The translations under genes and the position numbers were made by a program. The notes under the pieces are model-generated. The model ran no database searches. It saw only the letters and a program-made list of their open reading frames with translations, and was not told the DNA's origin. Source: Lineus longissimus (lineage: Eukaryota > Nemertea > Pilidiophora > Heteronemertea > Lineidae). From it: DNA of 64,000 nt. The stretch is taken from assembly GCF_910592395.1 (NCBI RefSeq), contig NC_088323.1, forward strand, positions 11,705,501 through 11,769,500. Reading direction: 5' to 3'. Below are positions 45,291-56,400 of the stretch, one piece after another (the stretch's first letter is position 1; the number at the start of each line of letters is the position of its first letter).

Positions 45291-45822
45291 CAATTCATAC
45301 GAAGTACGGAAAACTGAAACATATAAAGTAAATCAATTACAATTAAAACAAACTACACTGGATATACAGGATTTACATTATTATACATTCACTACCAGCA
45401 CTATATTTGGCATCTTCAATCTTCACAATACATTATATACTGTTCCAGAGGACGTGTGAAAACCGGGGTCTTCAAATTCAACCTTACACAAAGACTCTAT
45501 TTGTCTCTAAACTCTAGCCGCAATCAAATAGTCAAATAATCCAATGCATCAACACAACTTCAAAATATAACCTTACCCCACAGCGATCACGAGTACAAGC
45601 AGTCCTCTATTCACCAATCTCAAACTTCAACTAACACTCCTCTCATACATACATACAAACACTCCACCAGACCTCCACCCGATTACCTAACAAAGAACTG
45701 AGTAAAATCAAAGATTAGAACACACATGTGTTTATTTATAAGTGAATAATACATAATACAGTTGAGCGGCCTATGGTTAAAACATGTGAATACTAGTTAA
45801 ATCATGGAAATTGTTACAGTCA
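45291..45822. other. Insertion or spacer within Gypsy remnant
   Basis: AT-rich, no coding motif. It separates the RT fragment (44820-45290) from upstream polyprotein sequence at 45823-45955, so it may be a small insertion or LTR piece. Confidence 0.35.
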
Positions 45823-45955
45823 TGCAATTAAATCAACCACTGTAGCCGTTTGTTCCTCTGCAAGATCCAGCTCACTGAGTTCCAGCTTCTCAAGCAGTGC
45901 GGCCAGCTGCTCCTTATCTTCTTCGGAGCTGTCCTTCCCTGTGTTAATAGACTGT
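45823..45955 (-). pseudogene. Gypsy polyprotein fragment between protease and RT
   Basis: Reads KDSSEEDKEQLAALLEKLEL SELDLAEEQTATVVDLIA then stop. An EEQ.QL..LL helix of this kind normally lies shortly before the VFSxDDFDLGxT segment found at 45240. Collinearity and strand support one broken element. Confidence 0.45.
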
Positions 45956-47066
45956 TTATTATTTAGACCAAACGCCCATGGTCTTAGTTTACGTTACGGC
46001 CACTAAGTTTTTCGGGAGAACTAAATATTGTGCACTTGTAAGATGTGAATAGCATGGAGAACATCGTTTTTATCAGCTCACATTTTTAGCTCACCTGTCA
46101 GAGGTCGAACTCTAAAATTTCTTTGATCATGGCACGTTTTTTTACTATTGGTCATAGACTCTCTAAATTTGATATGTAGACACCTATTGGGCATCTCTAC
46201 ATGTTGACTCAGATTTAGGTCAGTGTGACCTACTATTCAGGTATAAGTAGGTCAAGGTTAAAAAAGCCCATTTTCTTTATTCCAGCAGATTGAAGTTTGA
46301 AATGAAGTTTAAGAGGTCGGCCTGATATAGAGGTTTCGATATTAAATAGATTAATTTCGTTTCATATCACTAGGTGGCGGTATTGTGCAAAAATGTCAGT
46401 TGGCACATTGCCAGCAGTTTTGAATTTCGCGGTTCGAGGCAATCCGTCAGGGTATCCCAGATGCGCAGTGTTGTACTGCGCCACTAGATCTGCATACTAC
46501 AAGTATGGAAGACAGCCATTTTATGAATTTGAAGCGAGACGATGAAGGAATTAAATCACCTTGAATCAATGCTTAAACTTAATCATCCGCTCTTCGGATG
46601 AGGTCGTATGTGTTGATTACATTCTTGTGATTGGTTTGAGATTATTAGTTTGTCCTCATTGCCGGTTGTTTTAGAAAATTTTGACTGTGATTGGAAGGTA
46701 AAATGAGAAACTTGTCACACTGTTCTTTGGCTTGGAATGGGGATAGTCAGTGCAGAGCCAGTTGGTACAAGCTGCCTTGCGAATCGGGGTGGCGTAATAA
46801 TACTGTGAAAGAACAATAAAATGATGAATTGTAGCAGTGTATGTCAGAAATTATGTGATTTCCATTGCATTTGACGATCCCTAAGTTTCGAGAGTATGGC
46901 AAAATGGCGGCTGCCGTCAGTGGAGATTAGCGTCAAGCCGGAACCTTTCGTTACAATGTGGGCTTTTAAACACAAGTTAATTGTTTATAATCACCCAGAC
47001 GCTACTCATTAGGTAAACCTCTACTAAAAACACTTGCTTTAATTTTTGTAAACATGTCACGAGTGC
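45956..47066. other. No gene seen
   Basis: Non-coding by inspection. A TTTTTAGCTCACCTGTCAGAG string at about 46084 resembles the hairpin family at 478. Confidence 0.4.
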
Positions 47067-47070
47067 TTAA

Positions 47071-47679
47071 CCCTTAAACCGCCAGAGGCGACGATCGTCG
47101 ACATAAGGGGGAAAGCGCCAGAGGCGACGATCGTCGACAGCAGACATTTAGTTCCACCTGTCTGCTAAGAGATGGCAGTGAGTGTGCATGTACGCTCTTT
47201 GGTACTTCGACAGTGATGCTTAGCACAAAATGGCATCGAACAAATTTCAAGTTTCTATACAAGCTTTTGAGTATTTTATCAAAAACTTGAAGCCCCATTT
47301 TCGCGGGAATGACGTCATCAGGAGTAATTAGCGCTGCTACGACTAATTAGACGGATGCTTCGACCAGGAATCGGATGGAAACGATGTATTTAGACCCAGA
47401 CTTCATATTAAAATACCAAGGGAGGTATAAAAAGCTGATGGAGGTATGTTCTGGCCATATTTTTGTTGATTATGGGTATTTGCACTAATTAACCCCTAAT
47501 TAGTAAATTTTGGCGGGAAATGTCACAAAAATCGACGGGAATTACCATTTGTATAAAATCATCAGTACATTCCATGGTGTTTGTAACAAAAATAACGTTG
47601 TTATTAATCATTTTCAAAAATGCTCGGTTAATTCGGCGCTCAGGGGTAATATGATTTTGTTAATTCGGCGCTTTAAGGG
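47071..47679. mobile_element. piggyBac-type MITE (609 bp, TTAA target)
   Basis: Left end TTAA then CCCTTAAACCGCC; right end GGCGCTTTAAGGG then TTAA. A TTAA duplication and termini starting CCC are the piggyBac signature. The subterminal parts are repetitive: CCAGAGGCGACGATCGTCGAC occurs twice at the left (about 47082 and 47118), and TTAATTCGGCGCT twice at the right (about 47628 and 47660). No transposase frame. Confidence 0.85.
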
Positions 47680-47950
47680 TTAAAAAGAACCATTTTTGTG
47701 ATCGTTTTTTCGTCGCTGTAGAAATGTACACAGTCGGAGTCGGTCAGTGTGTCAACACAACAACGGTGTTAGTATACACATGAATCCATGATACACGGAG
47801 ACACGAATGTAAACATTTGCCTGTTGGGTCGGAAGGAGTTCACCGTTACCGATCACGCCCAAGAAAGGTCATCTGAGCTGGTTGACTAAAGTAGATGATG
47901 ATAATGATGAAAGTGTAGCGTAGCTGTCATCAGTGCTTTTATAGTCAGGC

Positions 47951-48476
47951 CTATAGTCGGATTCATAAGTAAATGTCACTGACTGCCCTTTGGGTCGCTG
48001 TGCAAAAACTATTGGGCCGATTTCTTCAAAGTTTGGTTTTTCTTGAATCTAATTTCGGGACCCAACACAATTTCCAGGTTAGAGATTTGCAAATTATAAA
48101 GAAAAAAATTGTCAACTTTGGAGCCCTTTGGCCATTTTGGGGGAATCTGGAGGGCCCGATTTTTTTTATGGATAGTTCTAAATGAAACCTGGCAGCTTTA
48201 AAGATACACACGAAAAAAAATTAACCTGAACATTTCAGCAAAATGCATCCAGAAATAAGCAGTACAGAGGAGAAAATGTCAAAATCAATACACTACGTCA
48301 ATGTACACCAATACATACAAAAAAATTATTTCGTAACCATGGTTACTGAAATATGAAAATCCTCTTGGGTTCCGAAATTAGATTCAAGAAAAACCAAACT
48401 TTGAAGAAATCGGCCCAGTAGTTTTTGCGCAGCGGCATAAAAGGGCAGTGACATTTACTTATGAATCCGACTATAG
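47951..48476. mobile_element. Non-autonomous TIR element (526 bp)
   Basis: Inverted ends of about 110 bases: CTATAGTCGGATTCATAAGT on both sides, continuing through AAATGTCACTG..CTGCCCTTT, GTCGCTG/GCAGCGGC and GGGCCGATTTCTTCAAAGTT. GGC flanks both ends (47948-47950 and 48477-48479), a possible 3-bp duplication. No protein. A 60-base relic of the same family lies at 43660. Confidence 0.8.
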
Positions 48477-49820
48477 GGCTGTCTTGTAACTATGTTATTG
48501 TCTCAAAAATGAATACAAACTGCTACCTAGTTACTCAGTACATCATATTCTATACTGTGCATTCCTTGTTTCAATTGTTCTTGTATCATATTTTTCAACA
48601 TTTCTCTCTAATCGCAAGCCGAGGATAAATACTCCTTTCAAGATAGCGTAATCACACGCAATTCCACAGGTACATCCCATTCTTTTGAAATTTCGGCCAA
48701 TGACAGCAGGTTTTACAAAATGTAAATGCGCTGTTTATTATCAATAGTCACTGAATAGCTAAGACACATGTAAACCCGTCTTAATTGGCCAGTAAAACAT
48801 CTCTCAGCTTTTCCCACAAATAACGATTCACTTATTCCAACGTCAGTAACATGTGCACGCGGAAAACAATACGACTAACTCCACTTTTTCAAGACAAACC
48901 ACACCATCCCACAACTATTGCATGATTAACCCCTAACAATGACAAGTTCTTCCTCATACTCTCCCTTTCATATAGACAGGTGAGCACAATGGCCCTGGCC
49001 ATTTCATTTAGTTTTGTGTTTGTGTGTGTAAGATTGAATTAACTAAGATAAACTGAGGTGAATGGTATGGGCCGGCCCAAGCTAGCTAGTCGTTGAGAGA
49101 TAAGGAGTGTCACAAGGAGTTCAGTATTAGACTAGGAGCAAGACAACAGAGTTGGAAGATTAAACACTAGGCCATGAGACGAGACCCTAAAATGTTCTTA
49201 GAAAGGGATTTTTGTAGCGTAGACCTGGTAACTAAAAAAATCCTCCTGTTTTATATGAAGATGAACATATTGAACACATTTCAGCTTGTTACCACAAACA
49301 ACACTTGCACGTTTTTGAGAAAAATGACTTTTATTGAAATTTAATAGGAAGTCGTTACTAAGGGGCGTGGCTGCATAGCAACCACCCACTTTGCAGTGAA
49401 TGCAGTTTGTGAAATCACATTTTTCTTGAAATATACATCAATTTGATTCTTTTCATGCTGGGAACTGTGAAAAATTAGCATTTACACCAAAAATTCAAAT
49501 TAACCCCTTCCTACCTGCTACATAGTACAAGGCAAAACATAACAGTTCTGACCACAACCAGAGTAGTTGCATCTTGACAAGACCTGCTCTATGAAAGAGA
49601 AACAATTTCTTTATTTACATGTAGGTTACTCTATAGATTAGATGAAAATTTTGTACTTTGAAATTTGTGGCAGCAGCAGTTTAGATTGGTTGAAGGAACA
49701 TTGATATTTTATCTTGATCTTCTGTGAAAAAGCAGAAAGCCTGAAATTGCATTTCAAGAAATTCAACACATGTTTCACTTTGCAAAATGATTTTTCACAT
49801 TTACCATCTGCCAGGAATGT
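48477..49820. other. No gene seen
   Basis: AT-rich non-coding sequence. GACAGGTGAGCACAATGGCC at about 48976 resembles the reverse of the AGCTCACCTG-type repeats. Confidence 0.4.
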
Positions 49821-49980
49821 CTAGTCATCTGATTCAACTTCACTTTCATCAGAATCTATCCCTTGATCCCCCAAATCCCCATCATCAGAGAAATGCTCCT
49901 CTTCTACTGGTGCACCTTTGTTTTTGCAATCAGTGCAAGAGCAGAACTCAGTGCAACCTAGTGCGACGAATCAGTTCTCC
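49821..49980 (-). pseudogene. Cysteine-rich/acidic C-terminal exon fragment
   Basis: Minus strand reads ALGCTEFCSCTDCKNKGAPV then EEEHFSDDGDLGDQGIDSDE and SEVESDD before a TAG at 49821. The C-x(3)-C-x-C-x(2)-C-x-N pattern resembles the last part of a CXC (tesmin/TSO1-like) cysteine motif. Such motifs with an acidic tail end several uncharacterised, probably transposon-related proteins in invertebrates (recollection). Nothing upstream in frame beyond about 50 codons, so it is an exon or a truncated copy. Confidence 0.45.
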
Positions 49981-50016
49981 TAACAGCTTAGACGATCGTT
50001 GATAAAGGAGGCCGAA

Positions 50017-52506
50017 CTTACCCAAAATTTAACTTTTATTCCAAATCACAACAACTATACTTGTCAGTTTACATTCTCCCTCTAACCACACAACTTTACT
50101 TCCGCGACGGCCGTGACTATCGACCGCCGAAGACAAGACCTCGAGAGGAATGGGTTCATCACACCATCCCCTACAAAATTTGGTCAGAACTACTCTGACC
50201 ACAAACAATTTACAAAATTCTATATATATAGTGTACTGTAAAACGTCTCGAAACAGGTAGTTCCTTCAAAAATTTGAACCACGCTTTTTGCTAATTATTT
50301 ACACTACTGGTAACAGACAGTCTGTCTGCATGTATCAAAAACAATTGCACACATAATACTAATGTCAAAGGAAAACTCCAAGTTTTTTGTTTTTTTTATA
50401 TAATTTTTATTTTCAAAAGTATCACACAATACAGAATATCATACGGCAATACAAAACAGGTACGTGTACATTTGAATTTTTTTCTTTTTTTAACATAGAC
50501 ACCGTTCCCCCTCCCCCCTCCCCCCCCTACGCACACTCACCCTTACCCTTTCCCCTGGATAGTACTACATGAAAAGCTGTTTGTGTCTGTTCATCCCGCA
50601 GAGCTAGTGATTCCATTTTTTATTCCTGTTTTTCAAATTTTTTTTCCCTTAAAGAGCCAACATAATCCTTTCGTTCAAGGTATTTAGATTTTAGGTTTGT
50701 TGGGCTTTTTCCCCTGTCCGTCAAGCCTGGACCACCTGGAACCACCCTGAGTGCAGTTCGTGGGTGATACCAAGCGGTGCATGACCCAGCGGGAGGGAAA
50801 GTCGCCTTTAATCATGTTGTTCTAGATTTTGTTTGTCGAATATGGACCACCTGGAACCACCCTGAGTGTAGTTCCCGGGTGGTACCAAGCGGTGCATAAA
50901 CCAGCGGGAGGGAAAGTCGTTTTTAATCATGTTTTTCTAGATTTTGTATCGAATATGGACCACTTGGAACCACCCTGAGTGTAGTTCCTGGGTGGCACCA
51001 AGCGGGTCATAAATCGGGAAATCTTTTTAACATTCGTCCAGCAGAGCTAATGGTTCCAATTTTTCTTCATATTTTTCGATTTTGTTATTTTTACGAGCTA
51101 GCAGAAATTCTTTAAGTTTAAGGTATTTTAAGTTATACAAGAACTTCCTGAAGGTTGGTTGTTTATTTGTTTTTTTGGAATTGTAAATAAACTGCTTTGC
51201 ACAGAAGACCACTGTGGAGAATAAAGCATTTTTTGATCCATAGAAAACATTTGTTTGACAAACTTACCCAAAATTTAACTTTTATTCCGAATCACAACAA
51301 CTATACTTGTCAGTTTACATTCTCCCTCTAACCACACAACTTTACTTCCGCGACGGCCGTGACTATCGACCGCCGAAGACAAGACCTCAAGAGGAATGGG
51401 TTTATCACACCATCCCCTACAAAATTTGGTCAGAACTACTCTGACCACAAACAATTTACAAAATTCTATATATATAGTGTACTGTAAAACGTCTCGAAAC
51501 AGGTAGTTCCTTCAAAAATTTGAACCACGCTTTTTGCTAATTATTTACACTACTGGTAACAGACAGTCTGTCTGCATGTATCAAAAACAATTGCACACAT
51601 AATACTAATGTCAAAGGAAAACTCCAAGTTTTTTGTTTTTTTTATATAATTTTTATTTTCAAAAGTATCACACAATACAGAATATCATACGGCAATACAA
51701 AACAAGTACGTGTACATTTGAATTTTTTTTTTTTTTTAACATAGACACCGTTCCCCCTCCCCCCTCCCCCCCTACGCACACTCACCCTTACCCTTTCCCC
51801 TGGATAGTACTACATAAAAAGCTGTTTGTGTCTGTTCATCCCGCAGAGCTAGTGATTCCATTTTTTATTCCTGTTTTTCAAAAATTTTTTCCCTTAAAGA
51901 GCCAACATAATCCTTTCGTTCAAGGTATTTAGATTTTAGGTTTGTTGGGCTTTTTCCCCTGTCCGTCAAGCCTGGACCACCTGGAACCACCCTGAGTGCA
52001 GTTCGTGGGTGGTACCAAGCGGTGCATGACCCAGCGGGAGGGAAAGTCGCCTTTAATCATGTTGTTCTAGATTTTGTTTGTCGAATATGGACCACCTGGA
52101 ACCACCCTGAGTGTAGTTCCCGGGTGGTACCAAGCGGTGCATAAACCAGCGGGAGGGAAAGTCGTTTTTAATCATGTTTTTCTAGATTTTGTATCGAATA
52201 TGGACCACTTGGAACCACCCTGAGTGTAGTTCCTGGGTGGCACCAAGCGGGTCATAAATCGGGAAATCTTTTTAACATTCGTCCAGCAGAGCTAATGGTT
52301 CCAATTTTTCTTCATATTTTTCGATTTTGTTATTTTTACGAGCTAGCAGAAATTCTTTAAGTTTAAGGTATTTTAAGTTATACAAGAACTTCCTGAAGGT
52401 TGGTTGTTTATTTGTTTTTTTGGAATTGTAAATAAACTGCTTTGCACAGAAGACCACTGTGGAGAATAAAGCATTTTTTGATCCATAGAAAACATTTGTT
52501 TGACAT
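50017..52506. repeat. Tandem duplication, two 1,245-bp copies
   Basis: 50017-51261 and 51262-52506 are nearly identical. Both start ACTTACCCAAAATTTAACTT and end GAAAACATTTGTTTGACA. Differences are few (for example TTCCAAATC/TTCCGAATC, CTCGAGAGG/CTCAAGAGG, T-run length). Each copy holds about 370 bases of flank and the last ~870 bases of a minus-strand LINE. The second copy continues into full LINE coding sequence at 52507, so copy 1 is the extra one. Confidence 0.93.
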
Positions 52507-53106
52507 ATCTTTTCAGTTAAGTGTCTTTCCATCATAGCAATTAAGTCGTTCCAAAATACTTGCACACACCTACAGGACCAAAATAGATGATAGATTGTTT
52601 CCTGGTGAATAGTACAGAAAGTACACAAATCCAGATCTTTTATTTTCCATTTCTTTAACCAATAATTGTTTACTAAAATATCATGTAGGAATCTAAACTG
52701 GAAATTTCTTGTCTTTACATCTGTGATTGATTTATGACATATTCCAAAAATTTGAGTTTTTGTAAGTTCCTTTGGATACACATACTTAGCTGTTCTTAAA
52801 TTATAATCTGTTTGTTGTGAGTTCTTTTTCATTATATATTTGTAGATTTGGTTGGATCTTACTTTTTCGAGAGTGGTGTTGTTGATTTTAAGAACTTTTT
52901 CAGTTATTTTAGGTATATTTTGATACGACTTCTTAATTATGCTGGTGAGTGTGTGCCACTTAAACCACTCTGTTCTTGGGAGCCCTTTTAGTTCAATTTG
53001 GTCAAACGAGATTTTTGTTCCATCAGGATTATAGAGATCTTGGATATAATCGATTCCCAAGTTATGAAAAGATTTGTATAGACACGGTCCTTTGTTCTTG
53101 ATTAAC
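52272..53106 (-). pseudogene. LINE-C RT C-terminal domain
   Basis: Open from the Gypsy junction (NKGPCLYKSFHNLGIDYIQD) to a stop at 52272. It contains FQFRFLHDILVNNYWLKKWK, DLDLCTFCTIHQETIYHLFW, SCRCVQVFWNDL, which is the zinc-like C-terminal region of L1/Tx1-type polymerases (C..C...E...H.F..C..V..FW), then basic KFLYNLKYLKLKEFLLARKN. The upstream part is at 57935-58257. Copy 1 of the tandem duplication repeats its last 61 codons at 51027-51212. Confidence 0.85.
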
Positions 53107-53111
53107 CTTTT
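53107..53111. repeat. Target duplication CTTTT, left
   Basis: CTTTT lies directly outside the left LTR, and again outside the right LTR at 57930-57934, a 5-bp duplication as expected for Gypsy integrase. Confidence 0.85.
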
Positions 53112-53266
53112 TGTCGTGTCCTTGGCTGAACAAACTCACATAAAACAGATGTAAGAAACCGACTCGAGATGTTTATTGTGCCGCCGTGATTCATCCTCCT
53201 GTTCCGGTTCCTAGCCCGGGTACATATATAATATGAATACAGAAAATGGAACGAAGTTCCACCACA
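53112..53266 (-). repeat. Gypsy 3' LTR (155 bp)
   Basis: On the minus strand it starts TGTGGTGGAACTTCG and ends GGACACGACA. It is preceded on that strand by a purine tract (AATCAGGGGAGA). It differs from the other LTR by about one substitution and one indel. 155 bases is very short for a Gypsy LTR. Confidence 0.92.
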
Positions 53267-53476
53267 TCTCCCCTGATTAGACAAAATGTTTACATTTTAG
53301 TTCACAAATAAAACCTGCAAATTTTACCAAACTTCACTCAGTGATTAGTTAGAGTTATACAGAGTTACACACTGTGGTGTACAGTGGTGTATTTCTAAAC
53401 ATGTTAACAAGTTTCAAGCAAGATAAACTTCAGAATGTTTATATTTTACATTCTCACAAATTAGGACAAGAACATG

Positions 53477-56400
53477 TCACAACCAGTGTGCATGGTCAGC
53501 GTCAACTTGTGCTGAAGATTCAAATTGGTCTATTTGAAGGCAAACTGATACATAATCATCCAAATGTTTTGGTCTTTCCCGATGTCTGGATGACCTTCTC
53601 AGTGCAACCTCACTGCCAGTACCAACATTGGACTCAGTGTGGTCACAACCCTGATGGGGTTCTGTGCTAACACCACTGGAATCACTGTCAATCTGTCTAG
53701 ACTTGATAACACCGTCCCCATCTGTGCTATCAGTGGGACTTGTAATTTTGCCCTCCACAAATCGCTTTACATGCCCAGTAGACCTGAACCTTGTTGCTTT
53801 GGAATTTTGCAAAGTTAAACCACCACCATCTTTGTTCACAACTTCATACGGCTCTGGTTCAAAGAAAGGTTCTAACTTGTTTTCTCTAAACGGCTTCTGC
53901 AATAACACCTTTTCACCCTCCTTAATGCTAGAACTCAGAGCACCCCTCTTCTCATCAGCATAGGTTTTGGAAACTAGTTTGGACCTAGCGTCCCTCTCCC
54001 TCAGCTTGACCTGCCACTCGGCTTCTGTTGGTCTACCATGTTGCAACTGGAGCTTTGGCAATTTATCCCTTAACTCTCTACCCATCAATGCTTGGGCTGG
54101 GGATACTCCAGTAGCAACATGGGGGGTGTTCCTATATTGGAAAAGGAAATTTTCTACTTCCTTTTTCCAATCTTTCTTCTCAAGTTTGGCAATTCTAATG
54201 CATTTTAGCAAGGTTTCATTGAGCCGTTCAACGTTGCCGTTGCTTTGGGGCCAGTATGGCACGCTGGTTTTGTGTTCAATTCCAAGGTACTCCAGAAACG
54301 CATCGAAACCTGCAGCGTTAAAAGGAGGTCCATTATCACTTCTAACAGAAAATGGGAGGCCATGCGTTTGAAACATTGCATCCATAACCCTTGTCACATG
54401 ACCTGTGTCAGTTTTTTTGAGTAAAACCACCTCAGGCCACCTGGAATAGTAGTCAGTGGTTACGAGCAAATGCTCGCCATTGCACACTTCCAGCAAATCT
54501 ACTGCTAAATCAAACCACGGTCCGTCGGGTAATGCGGTGGACTTTATTGGTTCCGGTTTGGCACGTGCTCCAACCAATTGGCACGGGTGGCAGGCTCTGA
54601 TAAAGGACTCGACTTCCTTATCGATCCCTGGCCACCAAGCCTTATTTCTAAGCCGGGCTTTGGTCCGTACCATGCCCTGGTGTCCTTCATGTGCCAGCCT
54701 TATCATTTTGTCTCTCAATTTCTCCGGAATGACAATCCTGTCCCCACGCATTACGAGACGCCCGTACAACCATAACTCATCTTTTACAGCATGGTAAGGT
54801 GACTGACTCAGATTAGACCAATCACTAGTCAAAATACACTCTTCAATAGCCTGTAGGGTTGCATCATTTGTCGATTCTTGCTCAATTACACTGGGTGTGA
54901 TGGCAGCAGGCACTGCTTCAGTCACCACACTACGAGCAAATTCTTCAGTCTGCTTAGTTTCAACCTCAACGTTGCCAGAGTCCTCTATGGGCAGCCTACT
55001 CAACACATCGGCATAATTGTCTTTCCCTTTTATGTATTTCACCGTGTAGTGAAATTGCTGCATGAATAAAAGCCACCGTTCAATTCGAGCAGAGGGGGGC
55101 TTGGATCCTGGGCTGAGAACCCTTAACAAAGGCTTGTGGTCGGTCCGGATTTCGAACGTGGCCCCTAACAAAAATAAGATAAACTTCTCGCACGCCCACC
55201 TGACTCCAAGCGCCTCTCTCTCGAATTGAGAATACCTAGACTCCACATGAGTCAACTTTCGACTGGCATAATGCACTGGCTTGAAACTACCATCATGCTG
55301 CTGTTGTTCTAAAATCGCACCCAGACCAACTGGTGATGCATCCGTTACTACACGGGTCCTAGCACCCTGCTTAAAGTAAGCCATTACTGGACTTGAAGTC
55401 AACTTAGATTTTACATCTCTGAAAGCTTTGTCATGCACAGGCAACCACTCCCATTTGACCTGAGACCCTGTTAAGTCCCACAAAGGACTTGTGATGATAG
55501 CAAAATTCACTACAAATCTGGCACAAAACTGTGCTAGGCCTAGAAAGCTCCTAAGTTCTGCTTTGGTTTTAGGCTTAGGTGCCTCCATAATAGCTTTCAC
55601 TTTGGCATCAGCTACCTTCAGACCCTTTGAAGTCATGTTGTGGCCCATGAACACCATACTGTCTCCCACATTGCACTTGGGGAAATTCAAGGTGAGTCCA
55701 TGTTCATGCAATCTCTTGATAACCACTTCCACTCGCTCATATAGCTGGGCATAGTCCTCAGCTACCACGCGGATGTCATCGTGCAGGTTGCATGCCCCTG
55801 GACAACCCTTTAGAATTTGCCCGATGATACACTGGAATTTCTCATTCGCCATATTCATGCCAAAATTAAGGCGTTTGTACCGATACAGCGAATTGGGCCC
55901 AGCAAATTTTAAGTCTAGTTTACAAAAAACTCTTGCTCCAGAAATCTCTTGGAGCGTCTCATCAACCGTAGGTACAGGGTGCTTCTCTCTTTTAATGGCT
56001 TCATTGGCCCTTCTCATGTCCAGACACAACCTGATGTCGCCACTTGGCTTTTCGACAACCACCAAGGGGTTAACCCAAGAGGTAGGACCAGATATTGGCT
56101 CAATTACATCGAGGCCTTCCAACTCAGCCAACTTGTCACATACTTTTGCCCTCCGATTGAAGGGGATCCGTCGATGCTGGGCTACAGGCTTGACATTCTG
56201 GTCTATATGCAATTTCAATTTGTAATTCTTAAGTTTCCCTAGGCCAGTGAAAACCTGTGGATACTTCTTTCTCAAACTATGCAAAATTGAATGCACTTCC
56301 TTGCCAGCATCGCACGCATTCACTTCATACCCTACTTTCAGCAAATTCAGGTTCTCCGATGTAGGCCTACCCAGCAGTGTTGGCTGGTCCCCAGGAATTA

